A DNA stretch of 8,120 nt from NCBI GenBank assembly GCA_023432025.1, contig JAEYVE010000166.1:1-8120 (forward strand), read 5' to 3'. Source of the stretch: Pseudomonadota bacterium. Its GTDB lineage: Bacteria; Myxococcota_A; Polyangia; Polyangiales; Polyangiaceae. A model generated the notes under the pieces. That model was not told the origin of the DNA, ran no database searches, and worked only from the letters and a program-made list of their open reading frames with translations. Position 1 is the stretch's first letter. Every line of letters begins with the position of its first letter. Positions 1 to 6,369 of this stretch are shown one piece after another. The position numbers and the translations under genes were made by a program.

Positions 1-75
1 GTTCCTCGACATTGGCGGCGCGGTCCACTCGGGACTGGCAGAAGTCACTCGCTGCCGGAGGCAACCGGTCGCCCC

Positions 76-435
76 ATGCTAGAGACGTACCTACCGCTCT
101 TCCTGCTGTTCGCCGTCGCCTTGGTCATTGGTATGGCCATGTTCACGCTGGGGCACTTCGTTGGCACGAAGCCGCAAAGCGTCGAGCAGGCAATGCCCTA
201 CGAATGCGGTAACGACACGAAGGGCGGCCGTGACATCAAGCTGAACGTCAAGTTCTACCTGACGGCCATTCTCTTCGTCGTTTTCGACATCGAGGTCGTC
301 TTCATCTACCCCTGGGCCGCGCTCTTCAAGACGCTGGGCTGGGTTGGGTTTCTGACCATGGGCGCGTTCGTCGCTGCGCTCGTGGTCGCGTTGGCTTACT
401 GCTGGAAGAAGGGAGCTCTGGAATGGGAGAGCTGA
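76..435 (+). CDS. nuoA: NADH-quinone oxidoreductase subunit A (complex I)
   Basis: Small membrane subunit of complex I, packed beside NuoH at the junction of the peripheral and membrane arms. The 119 residues show three hydrophobic segments (about 5-29, 56-80 and 86-110). The family loop motif PYECG is at 41-45. The FDIE motif at 70-73 supplies the conserved acidic pair D71 and E73, matching the FDVE of E. coli NuoA. The C-terminal GALEWES matches the family's GALDW ending. ATG 76 is chosen because the nuoA frame is open to the window edge but has no ATG, GTG or TTG upstream. A GGAGG at 57-61 is the only Shine-Dalgarno candidate, and its spacing of about 14 bases is long. It is the first gene of the operon visible here. 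Its end overlaps the nuoB start by 13 bases in another frame, which suggests translational coupling. The length is normal for the family. Confidence 0.97.
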   Translation: MLETYLPLFLLFAVALVIGMAMFTLGHFVGTKPQSVEQAMPYECGNDTKGGRDIKLNVKFYLTAILFVVFDIEVVFIYPWAALFKTLGWVGFLTMGAFVAALVVALAYCWKKGALEWES

Positions 436-1028
436 CCGAGAGCCGAGGCTCCGCTCATCACGTCATTGGTGAAGGCGAAGGTGCTGGTTTTGCCACCACT
501 CGCCTGGCGGACATGCTCGCGTGGGCGCAGAAGTACTCGCTCTTCATGTACCCCTTCGTGACTGCGTGCTGCGGCATGGAGTTCATGAGCGTGTCGGGGC
601 CGCGTTACGACTTTTCCCGCTTCGGTAGCGAAGCGCCGCGTTTCTCGCCGCGCCAGAGCGACTTGCTCTGGGTGGTGGGCACCATCACGCAGCGTCAAGC
701 GCCCATCCTGCGTCGTATCTACGAGCAGATGATGGAGCCGAAGTGGGTGCTCGCCTTCGGGACGTGCGCCTCGTGCGGCGGCTTCTACGACAACTACGCG
801 TGCGTGGCGGGCATCGACAAGATCATCCCCTGCGACATCTACATTCCCGGCTGTCCGCCGCGCCCGGAAGGCGTGCTGGACGGGTTGATGCTGCTCCAGG
901 ACAAGATCCAGAGCGGAGACCGCACGCCCGGAATCGTCAAGCCCCGTCGGGACCCCGCGACGAACCAGGAAATGGGCCTCGTCTCGAGCGGCCTCGTGCA
1001 GCTCCGCCGCAAGGAAGCGGCGGGCTGA
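423..1028 (+). CDS. nuoB: NADH-quinone oxidoreductase subunit B (N2 cluster)
   Basis: PSST-type subunit that holds the terminal [4Fe-4S] cluster N2 and passes electrons to quinone at the interface with NuoD and NuoH. The protein has 201 residues. The N2 ligands are the tandem pair C49-C50, then C115 and C144. Their spacing (66 then 29 from the first cysteine) equals that of Thermus Nqo6 (C45/C46/C111/C140). E53 in CCGMEF matches the conserved glutamate after the Cys pair. RFGSEAPRFSPRQSD and IPGCPPRPEG are strongly conserved family stretches. Cysteines C118, C127 and C137 lie near the ligands and are not N2 ligands. The first 25 residues are a variable polar leader. A good ribosome site, AAGGGAG at 409-415, lies 8 bases before ATG 423, inside the end of nuoA. 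A gap of 100 bases separates it from nuoC, the largest gap within the operon. Confidence 0.97.
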   Translation: MGELTESRGSAHHVIGEGEGAGFATTRLADMLAWAQKYSLFMYPFVTACCGMEFMSVSGPRYDFSRFGSEAPRFSPRQSDLLWVVGTITQRQAPILRRIYEQMMEPKWVLAFGTCASCGGFYDNYACVAGIDKIIPCDIYIPGCPPRPEGVLDGLMLLQDKIQSGDRTPGIVKPRRDPATNQEMGLVSSGLVQLRRKEAAG

Positions 1029-1041
1029 ACTTCTCCTCCCC

Positions 1042-1058
1042 AGCGCCCCTCGGGCGTT
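1042..1058 (+). repeat. Small hairpin in the nuoB-nuoC gap
   Basis: AGCGCCC at 1042-1048 can pair with GGGCGTT at 1052-1058 (five G-C pairs, one G-U, one A-U) around a three-base loop. No T tract follows, so it is not a complete terminator. It lies 14 bases after the nuoB stop and could stabilise the upstream mRNA or modulate expression across the gap. That role is inference only. Confidence 0.5.
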
Positions 1059-1098
1059 GTCCCCTGGAAGCGTTTGGCCTCGAAGCGTTAGGCCAGAA
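1054..1098 (+). repeat. Degenerate tandem repeat, three units of about 15 bases
   Basis: Three consecutive units begin with GCGTT and end with GAA: 1054-1069, 1070-1084 and 1085-1098. The last two are most alike: GAAGCGTTTGGCC at 1067-1079 and GAAGCGTTAGGCC at 1082-1094 differ at one base with a 15-base period. The array fills nearly half of the only sizeable gap inside the operon. Confidence 0.6.
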
Positions 1099-1128
1099 CC
1101 GAGCTTGAAAGAGAGCCCCCGAGCACCG

Positions 1129-1728
1129 ATGGCCCAGGCACTCGTCGATCTAGTCAAACAAAGGTTTTCGGACGCAGTCCTCGCGACCCACGCGCAGTAC
1201 GGCGACGAAACCCTCATCGTAGCGCCCGAAAGCTGGCACGCGATCCACAAGTTCTTGAGGGACGATCCGCGCGCGAGCATGAACATGCTCTCGGACTTGA
1301 CTGCGGTCGACTATCCGGACCGGGAGCCTCGCTTCGAGGTGGTGTCGCACCTCTACTCGCTCGAAAAGGGGCACCGCCTCCGGCTCAAGACGCTCGTTGG
1401 CGACGAGGACGGAGAGGTCGTCGAGGTAGGCTCGCTGACGGATCTTTGGGCCAGCGCCAACTGGATGGAGCGCGAGTGCTTCGATCTGTTGGGCGTGACC
1501 TTCACCGGTCACCCGGATCTGCGCCGCATCCTCATGTACCCCGAGTTCGTCGGGCACCCCCTCCGCAAGGACTATCCAGCGGACCAGATCCAACCTCTCG
1601 TCGCCTACCGAGAGGTCGACAACACCGAAAAGGTCGCGCCCTTCGGGCGTGACGAAGGCATGAGTTTCGGACGCCAGACCCACACGCGGTGGGGCGCGCA
1701 GCGGTCGAGCGATTCGGACGAGTCCTGA
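1129..1728 (+). CDS. nuoC: NADH-quinone oxidoreductase subunit C (30 kDa)
   Basis: Peripheral-arm scaffold subunit without redox centres; it packs on NuoD, NuoB and NuoI. The protein has 199 residues from ATG 1129. The 30-kDa subunit signature spans 114-150: ERECFDLLGVTF, then GHPDLRRILMYPEF, then GHPLRKDYP. A preceding alpha/beta domain includes LSDLTAVDYPDREPRFEVV (54-72) and VSHLYSLEKGHRLRLK, also typical of the family. The frame opens 24 codons earlier at a TTG (1057), but that segment is proline/arginine-rich, reads through intergenic repeats and resembles no NuoC N-terminus, so ATG 1129 is preferred. The ribosome site is weak: only a purine run, AAAGAGAG at 1108-1115, about 13 bases upstream. 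nuoC is separate from nuoD, unlike the fused nuoCD of E. coli. The tail after residue 165 is polar and variable. Confidence 0.95.
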   Translation: MAQALVDLVKQRFSDAVLATHAQYGDETLIVAPESWHAIHKFLRDDPRASMNMLSDLTAVDYPDREPRFEVVSHLYSLEKGHRLRLKTLVGDEDGEVVEVGSLTDLWASANWMERECFDLLGVTFTGHPDLRRILMYPEFVGHPLRKDYPADQIQPLVAYREVDNTEKVAPFGRDEGMSFGRQTHTRWGAQRSSDSDES

Positions 1729-1751
1729 GAAAGGCCGAGGAAGAGTAATCG

Positions 1752-2966
1752 ATGGAGCCTTTGGACGTAGAGCTGGACGAAGCCGAGGTCGAGCTTCCGA
1801 CCGAGCCGATGCTGCTCAACGTGGGACCGTCGCATCCCGCGATGCACGGCACCGTGCGTTGCGTGATGGAGCTGAGCGGTGAGTCGATCGAGCGCGTGGA
1901 CGTGCAGGTCGGTTACCTGCATCGCGGCTTCGAAAAGATGTGCGAGCGCGGCACCTGGAACCAGGTGTATCCGTACGTCGACCGCTGCAACTACATCTCG
2001 CCGATGCTGAACAACGTGGGCTTCTCGCTCGCGTGCGAAAAAATGCTCGGCATCGAGGTGCCGGAGCGGTGCCAGTGGTACCGCATGGCGCTGGGTGAGT
2101 TGGCCCGTATTTCGGATCACCTCACGTGCGTCGGCGCCATGGCGATGGAGCTGGGTGCGTTCACGCCGTTCCTCTGGATGGTCAAAGCCCGGGAAATGAT
2201 CTGGGACATCATGGAGGAGGAGAGCGGCGCGCGGCTGACGCACAGCTTCGGTCGCGTCGGCGGCATGGCTCAGCCGCCCACGAAGGATTTCAAGGCGCAC
2301 ACGCTCGCCGCCACCAAGCAAATCCTCAAGATCATCGACGAGTGCAAGGCGCTGCTCTACGGCAACCGCATCTTCCTCGATCGTCTGGAGGGTGTCGGCA
2401 TCATCGGGGCAGACGATGCGATTTCGCTCGGCTGGACGGGCCCGTGCCTGCGTGCTTCGGGGGTTCCCTACGACGTGCGCAAGGCGCACCCGTACATGAA
2501 GTACGGCGAAGTGGACTTCGAGGTCCCGATCGGCTCGAACGGCGACTGCCTGGACCGCTTCATCGTGCGCATCGACGAGATCGCGCAGTCGGCGCGGATC
2601 ATCGAGCAGTGCTGCGCGCGGCTCGCGGACTCGGGGCCCGTCAACGTCGACGACCCGCGCATCGTTCTGCCGCCCAAGAACGAGGTTTACGACACCATCG
2701 AGGGCACGATCCAACACTTCAAGATCGTGATGGAAGGCATCAAGATCCCGGCGGGCGAGGTGTACTCGTACACCGAGGCCGGCAACGGGGAGCTGGGCTT
2801 CTATCTGGTCAGTGACGGCAGCGGCACGCCCTACCGCGTCCGCATTCGTCCGCCGTGCTTCTTGGTCACGGCGGGCCTCGAGAGAATCATCACCGGCCAA
2901 ATGATGGCCGACGTGGTGCCCTGTTTCGGATCGCTGAACATGATCGGCGGCGAGTGTGACCGCTGA
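1752..2966 (+). CDS. nuoD: NADH-quinone oxidoreductase subunit D (49 kDa)
   Basis: Quinone-site subunit related to the large subunit of [NiFe] hydrogenases, but without the nickel-binding cysteine pairs. It forms the quinone headgroup pocket with NuoB. The protein has 404 residues. The beta-hairpin motif GPSHPAMHG at 25-33 contains H28 and H32, where H32 equals Thermus Nqo4 His38. Y81 in CNYIS equals the quinone-binding Tyr87. The residue equivalent to Asp139, which pairs with that histidine, is E133 here (AMELGAFTPF). Further family landmarks are GWTGPCLRASGVPYDVRKAHPY, GEVYSYTEAGNGELGFYLVSDG (in the C-terminal third) and a C-terminus ending in ECDR. The purine-rich GAGGAAGAG at 1737-1745 precedes ATG 1752. 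It follows nuoC by 23 bases and precedes nuoG by 40. nuoE and nuoF, which commonly follow nuoD, are not present. Confidence 0.97.
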   Translation: MEPLDVELDEAEVELPTEPMLLNVGPSHPAMHGTVRCVMELSGESIERVDVQVGYLHRGFEKMCERGTWNQVYPYVDRCNYISPMLNNVGFSLACEKMLGIEVPERCQWYRMALGELARISDHLTCVGAMAMELGAFTPFLWMVKAREMIWDIMEEESGARLTHSFGRVGGMAQPPTKDFKAHTLAATKQILKIIDECKALLYGNRIFLDRLEGVGIIGADDAISLGWTGPCLRASGVPYDVRKAHPYMKYGEVDFEVPIGSNGDCLDRFIVRIDEIAQSARIIEQCCARLADSGPVNVDDPRIVLPPKNEVYDTIEGTIQHFKIVMEGIKIPAGEVYSYTEAGNGELGFYLVSDGSGTPYRVRIRPPCFLVTAGLERIITGQMMADVVPCFGSLNMIGGECDR

Positions 2967-3006
2967 GCGAGCCAGCTCTGCGAGCCTGTGAGCACGAGAG
3001 GACGAC

Positions 3007-4605
3007 ATGCCGACCTTCAAGTTGGACGACCGGGTAATCGAGTTTCAGCCCGGTGAGACCATCATCCAGGCAGCGCAACGCGCGGGCGTCGACATTCCGC
3101 ACTACTGCTGGCACCCCGGCCTGAGCGTCGCGGCCAACTGCCGCATGTGCTTGGTCGAGCTGGCGCCGCCGCCTGGTCGAGCCGCGTTGATGCTCGACGT
3201 AGTTCGTTTCGACGAGAAAACGGGCCAGTACGTCAAGGCGCGCAAGCCCAAGCTCGTTCCGGCCTGCCAGCAGGGCGCCAGCGACGGCATGGAGGTGAAG
3301 AGCCAAACCTCGAGCCACGTCGCCGAGGCGCGCGCTGCGGTACAGGAGCTCTTGCTCCTCAACCACCCGGTGGACTGCCCCATCTGCGACCAAGCGGGTG
3401 AGTGCCGTCTTCAGGACTACTGGCTCGAGCACGGCGCCACCAAGAAGCGCATGAACGACGAGCCCATCCACAAGCCCAAGGCGGTGGATTTCGGCCCGAC
3501 CATCGTTTACGACGCCGAGCGCTGCATCGTGTGCACGCGCTGCGTGCGCTTCTGCGAAGAGGTGGCCAAGGATCCGGTGCTCGACAAGCGCGAGCGCGGC
3601 AACTTGAGCGAAATCGTGCTCGCCCCAGGGCGCAAGCTCGACCACGCCTACACGCTGATGACCGAGCACGTTTGCCCGGTCGGCGCCCTCACGGCCAAGG
3701 ACTTCCGTTTCAAGGCGCGCGTCTGGTTCTTGCGCTCGGTGCGTTCCGTGTGCGTCGGCTGCGCTACCGGCTGCAACTCGTACACGGATTTCGATCCGCG
3801 CAGCCAAACGGTGCACCGCTACCGCCCGCGCGAAAACCAGAAGGTCAACAAGTACTGGATGTGCGACGAGGGCATGCTGGACTACCGCCGCATCCACGAC
3901 GGTCGCGTCTTGGAAGCGCGCGTGCGCGGCGAGCGCACCACGCGGGAAGCAGCGCTCGATGCTGCGGCGGAAGCGCTGCGCGGCCTCGACACGCAAAAGA
4001 GCGCCGTCGTGTTCAGCGCGCAGCACTCGAACGAAGACAACTTCGCTCTGCTCCAGCTCGCGGGTCAGCTCGGCATCAATCGCTTCTTCATCAGCGGTCG
4101 CCCCGAAGGTGAGGGAGACGACATTCTGCGCAGCGAGGACAAGAACCCCAACCGCGCTGGTGTGGTCGCGCTCTGTGGCGTGAACCCGCCGCGCACGTCG
4201 CGCGAGCTCGCGGATGCAGCGGGCTCGCTCGAGACCGTGGTGGCGCTCGGCTCCTACGCGGAGGTTCCGGAGCTCTCGGCTGCGCTCGGTCGCATTCGCA
4301 CCCTGGTGGTGCTCGCGACGCACGAGGGGCCCTTCGTCGACGGCGCCAAGGTCGTTCTTCCCGTGTCCAGCTGGGCGGAGTCGGACGGCACCTTCGTCAA
4401 CCGGGACGGCCTCACGCAGCAGAGTGATCGCGCCATTCTGCCGCGCGGTGATTCGCAACCTGCTTGGAAGCTCGTGAGCGCTCTCGCGCAGCGCCTTGGC
4501 AAGGCAGTGTCCTTCAAGAAGGTGAGTGACGTGCAGGCGGCCCTTGGCCTGCGCCCGGACGGACTCACCGAGAACGTGACTCGGGAAGCGGGAGCTTCGG
4601 CATGA
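3007..4605 (+). CDS. nuoG: NADH-quinone oxidoreductase subunit G, short form with N7 site
   Basis: Iron-sulfur subunit that relays electrons from NuoF toward NuoI. The N-terminal [2Fe-2S] ferredoxin domain has C34, C45, C48 and C87 (cluster N1b). The His-Cys3 site is H120, C124, C127 and C133 (N5). A [4Fe-4S] site is C173, C176, C179 and C223 (N4). C249, C252, C256 and C286 form a fourth site at the spacing of N7, which many complex I enzymes lack. The remainder is a reduced molybdopterin-oxidoreductase-like domain ending in the family motif around VVLPVSSWAESDGTFVNRDG (449-468). At 532 residues it is much shorter than E. coli NuoG (908) or Thermus Nqo3 (783); the missing part is internal to the C-terminal domain. 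About 25 extra residues sit between C48 and C87. AGAGG at 2997-3001 lies 5 bases before ATG 3007. It overlaps nuoH by four bases (ATGA). Confidence 0.95.
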   Translation: MPTFKLDDRVIEFQPGETIIQAAQRAGVDIPHYCWHPGLSVAANCRMCLVELAPPPGRAALMLDVVRFDEKTGQYVKARKPKLVPACQQGASDGMEVKSQTSSHVAEARAAVQELLLLNHPVDCPICDQAGECRLQDYWLEHGATKKRMNDEPIHKPKAVDFGPTIVYDAERCIVCTRCVRFCEEVAKDPVLDKRERGNLSEIVLAPGRKLDHAYTLMTEHVCPVGALTAKDFRFKARVWFLRSVRSVCVGCATGCNSYTDFDPRSQTVHRYRPRENQKVNKYWMCDEGMLDYRRIHDGRVLEARVRGERTTREAALDAAAEALRGLDTQKSAVVFSAQHSNEDNFALLQLAGQLGINRFFISGRPEGEGDDILRSEDKNPNRAGVVALCGVNPPRTSRELADAAGSLETVVALGSYAEVPELSAALGRIRTLVVLATHEGPFVDGAKVVLPVSSWAESDGTFVNRDGLTQQSDRAILPRGDSQPAWKLVSALAQRLGKAVSFKKVSDVQAALGLRPDGLTENVTREAGASA

Positions 4606-6368
4606 CCCTCGAACTTGCTGGCATCTTCCTCCTCAAGGCCTTCGTGGTCGCCATGTTCGCGATGAACGTGGGCGTGATTCTCACGTGGGTCGAGCGCCGC
4701 ATGCGCGGAATGATTCAGGACTGCCCCGGCCCGAACCGAGCCGGCATCCCCGTCCCGGGGTGGCTGGCTGCTGGTCTCGCGACCGGGCCGGCGTTCCTGG
4801 CCGCTGCCGGCGTCGCCGCTTTGGCGTGGACCAGCCGTGAAGAGGCGGAGTGGTCCAACTGGGGCATGGTCTTCTTCCAGGGCGCCATTTTCATGCTCTG
4901 GGTCACGACCGCGTCGGTGGCGCGTGTCGTGGCAACGCGCGGCCCAAAGAACGCCTTCGACACGTTCGTGGCTTCCTTGGGCACGCCGCGGTCCATCGTG
5001 GGCGTGGGCCTGCTCCTTCACGTGTTCGTCCTCGCGGTCGGCATGTTGGCGGATTCGGTGGACGTGCGCGGGCTCCTGTACCGCGCCGGCGCTGCCTTGC
5101 TCGTGTTCTCCATCCTCGCGGGCGCGGGCTACGTGGGCCTCTCGCTCAGCAGCGAGAAGACGGTGCGCATTCGCTTGGCGGGTTTGCTTCACCCGGCGGC
5201 GGACGGCCTGAAGACGGTGTTCAAGGGCGACTTCGTGCCGCAAAACGCCGACAAGTTGATGTTCAACTTGGCGCCAATCATCTCGTTCTTCCCCGCGCTC
5301 GTGCTGCTCGCGGTGGTGCCCTTCGGTCCGGCTCTGTGCTTCGGCCAGGACGCCAAGGGCGGCATCGACCTCACGGCGTTTCAGGGCGTCGAGGCGGCGG
5401 GCGGCGTTTGCAACGACGCGCGTCTGTCGCTGCAGGTCGCGGACCTGAACATCGGCATTCTGTACTTCTTCGCGATGGCCGGTACCGGCATCGTTGGCGC
5501 TGCGTTGGCGGGCTGGGCCAGCGACAACAAGTTCAGCTTGCTGGGTGGCATGCGTGCCGCCAGCCAAATGGTCTCCTACGAGGTCACGCTCGGTCTCACG
5601 GTCATCGGCGCGCTCATGGTGTACGGCACCGTGCGCATCGACGAGATGGTCGCCTGGCAGGCAGAGAACGCGTGGGGCATTTTCGTGCAGCCCTTGGCGT
5701 TCTTCCTCTTCTTCGCCGCCTCCGTCGCCGAGTCCAAGCGCATTCCGTTCGACATCCCCGAGGGCGAGAGCGAAGTCGTGGCGGGTTACTTTACCGAGTA
5801 CTCCGGCATGAAGTTCTCCATGTTCTTCTTCTCGGAGTTCATCGCCGTGGTGTCGGGCAGCACGCTCATGGCGGCGCTGTTCTTCGGCGGCTGGCACCTG
5901 CCGTTCGTGACGGCAGAAGGTATCCGTGTGGCCATCGGAGAGTCGGTGCTCTTCCAAACGGAGCTGTCGCCGGTAGCCATCGTCGTGCTCAGCTCACTCG
6001 GCTTCGTGCTCAAGGTTCTGACCTTGTGCTTGCTGCAGGTCACCATTCGCTGGACGTTGCCGCGCTTCCGCTACGACCAGCTGATGCGCCTCGGCTGGCG
6101 CAAGCTGCTGCCGGCGTCGCTGGTCAACGTCATGGCCACTGCGGTCGTCATGCTGGCGATTCAGTCGGCCAGCGAGCAGGCCTTGCGTGGGCTCTCCTTC
6201 GCTGGACAGCTCTCGATGGGGCTCATCGCCCTCCTGGGCATCGCCGCGGTCGTCGCGCTCGGCGCGTTCCTCTTGAGCCCGCCCAAGAAGCAAAGACTGG
6301 TCGTGTCGACGTCCCAACGCTTCGCTGAAGCGATGGGCGGCACGCGCACCGCCAAGATGGAGGCTTGA
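4602..6368 (+). CDS. nuoH: NADH-quinone oxidoreductase subunit H, greatly enlarged
   Basis: Membrane subunit forming the quinone entry channel and first proton path. Family landmarks are WVERRMRGMIQ at 29-39 (end of TM1), GPNRAG 43-48, HPAADGLKTVFK 197-208, ADLNIGILYFF 280-290, the cytoplasmic SDNKFSLLGGMRAASQMVSYE (307-327), and ESKRIPFDIPEGESEVVAGY 377-396. The protein has 588 residues against the usual 325-365. Three additions account for this. Residues 49-191 contain four extra hydrophobic segments (about 53-76, 88-110, 131-150, 158-182). The loop at about 243-277 is enlarged and has C246 and C270. The C-terminal extension after 521 has one more helix (about 538-559) and a basic tail. Thirteen membrane segments are predicted by eye, and charged loops fit the positive-inside rule. 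The frame is unbroken and family motifs continue on both sides, so this is not a frameshift or fusion artefact. GGGAG at 4590-4594 lies 7 bases before ATG 4602. The stop is one base before nuoI. Confidence 0.95.
   Translation: MTLELAGIFLLKAFVVAMFAMNVGVILTWVERRMRGMIQDCPGPNRAGIPVPGWLAAGLATGPAFLAAAGVAALAWTSREEAEWSNWGMVFFQGAIFMLWVTTASVARVVATRGPKNAFDTFVASLGTPRSIVGVGLLLHVFVLAVGMLADSVDVRGLLYRAGAALLVFSILAGAGYVGLSLSSEKTVRIRLAGLLHPAADGLKTVFKGDFVPQNADKLMFNLAPIISFFPALVLLAVVPFGPALCFGQDAKGGIDLTAFQGVEAAGGVCNDARLSLQVADLNIGILYFFAMAGTGIVGAALAGWASDNKFSLLGGMRAASQMVSYEVTLGLTVIGALMVYGTVRIDEMVAWQAENAWGIFVQPLAFFLFFAASVAESKRIPFDIPEGESEVVAGYFTEYSGMKFSMFFFSEFIAVVSGSTLMAALFFGGWHLPFVTAEGIRVAIGESVLFQTELSPVAIVVLSSLGFVLKVLTLCLLQVTIRWTLPRFRYDQLMRLGWRKLLPASLVNVMATAVVMLAIQSASEQALRGLSFAGQLSMGLIALLGIAAVVALGAFLLSPPKKQRLVVSTSQRFAEAMGGTRTAKMEA
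4746..5174 (+). other. Four-helix insertion within NuoH
   Basis: This part of nuoH encodes residues 49-191. They lie between GPNRAG and LAGLLHPAADGLK, which in E. coli NuoH are separated by only a few residues. It contains four hydrophobic stretches of membrane-helix length, separated by an acidic loop (SREEAEW), a basic loop (ATRGPKNAF to GTPR) and an acidic loop (DSVDV). An even number of helices with basic loops on the cytoplasmic side would return the chain to the same face, so the standard topology downstream is kept. I do not recognise a domain family. The base composition looks like the rest of the gene, so I see no sign of recent transfer. Confidence 0.8.
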
Positions 6369-6369
6369 T

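Noticed and set aside
1..82. Open frame from the left edge to the TAG at 80-82, possibly the tail of an upstream gene
   Set aside because: Only about 26 codons are visible and they match nothing I recognise. All three forward frames are open here, so the stretch carries no evidence of coding. I also found no convincing promoter in 1-75.
12..212. 66-codon frame overlapping the start of nuoA
   Set aside because: It is an Arg/His-rich shadow of nuoA in another frame, with no ribosome site.
1057..1128. Upstream TTG start giving nuoC 24 more residues
   Set aside because: The added stretch is translated from the intergenic repeat, resembles no NuoC N-terminus, and overlaps the 3' arm of the small hairpin. 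ATG 1129 matches the family.
4254..5957. 567-codon open frame on the minus strand, and similar long minus frames at 2890-4458, 1605-3020 and 7186-8046
   Set aside because: They lie fully antisense to well-recognised nuo and gatB genes. Their translations are Arg/His/Glu/Ala-rich with no family motif. Long antisense frames are expected where third codon positions are mostly G or C.
4850..6328. 492-codon plus-strand frame inside nuoH
   Set aside because: It is an alternate frame of nuoH. The product is rich in Arg, Gly and His with no recognisable domain, while the nuoH frame matches its family throughout.
4602..6368. NuoH enlargement as a gene fusion or sequencing frameshift
   Set aside because: Family motifs occur in the correct order in a single frame before and after the added segment. 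The insertion is internal rather than at an end, and no stop or frame change is seen.
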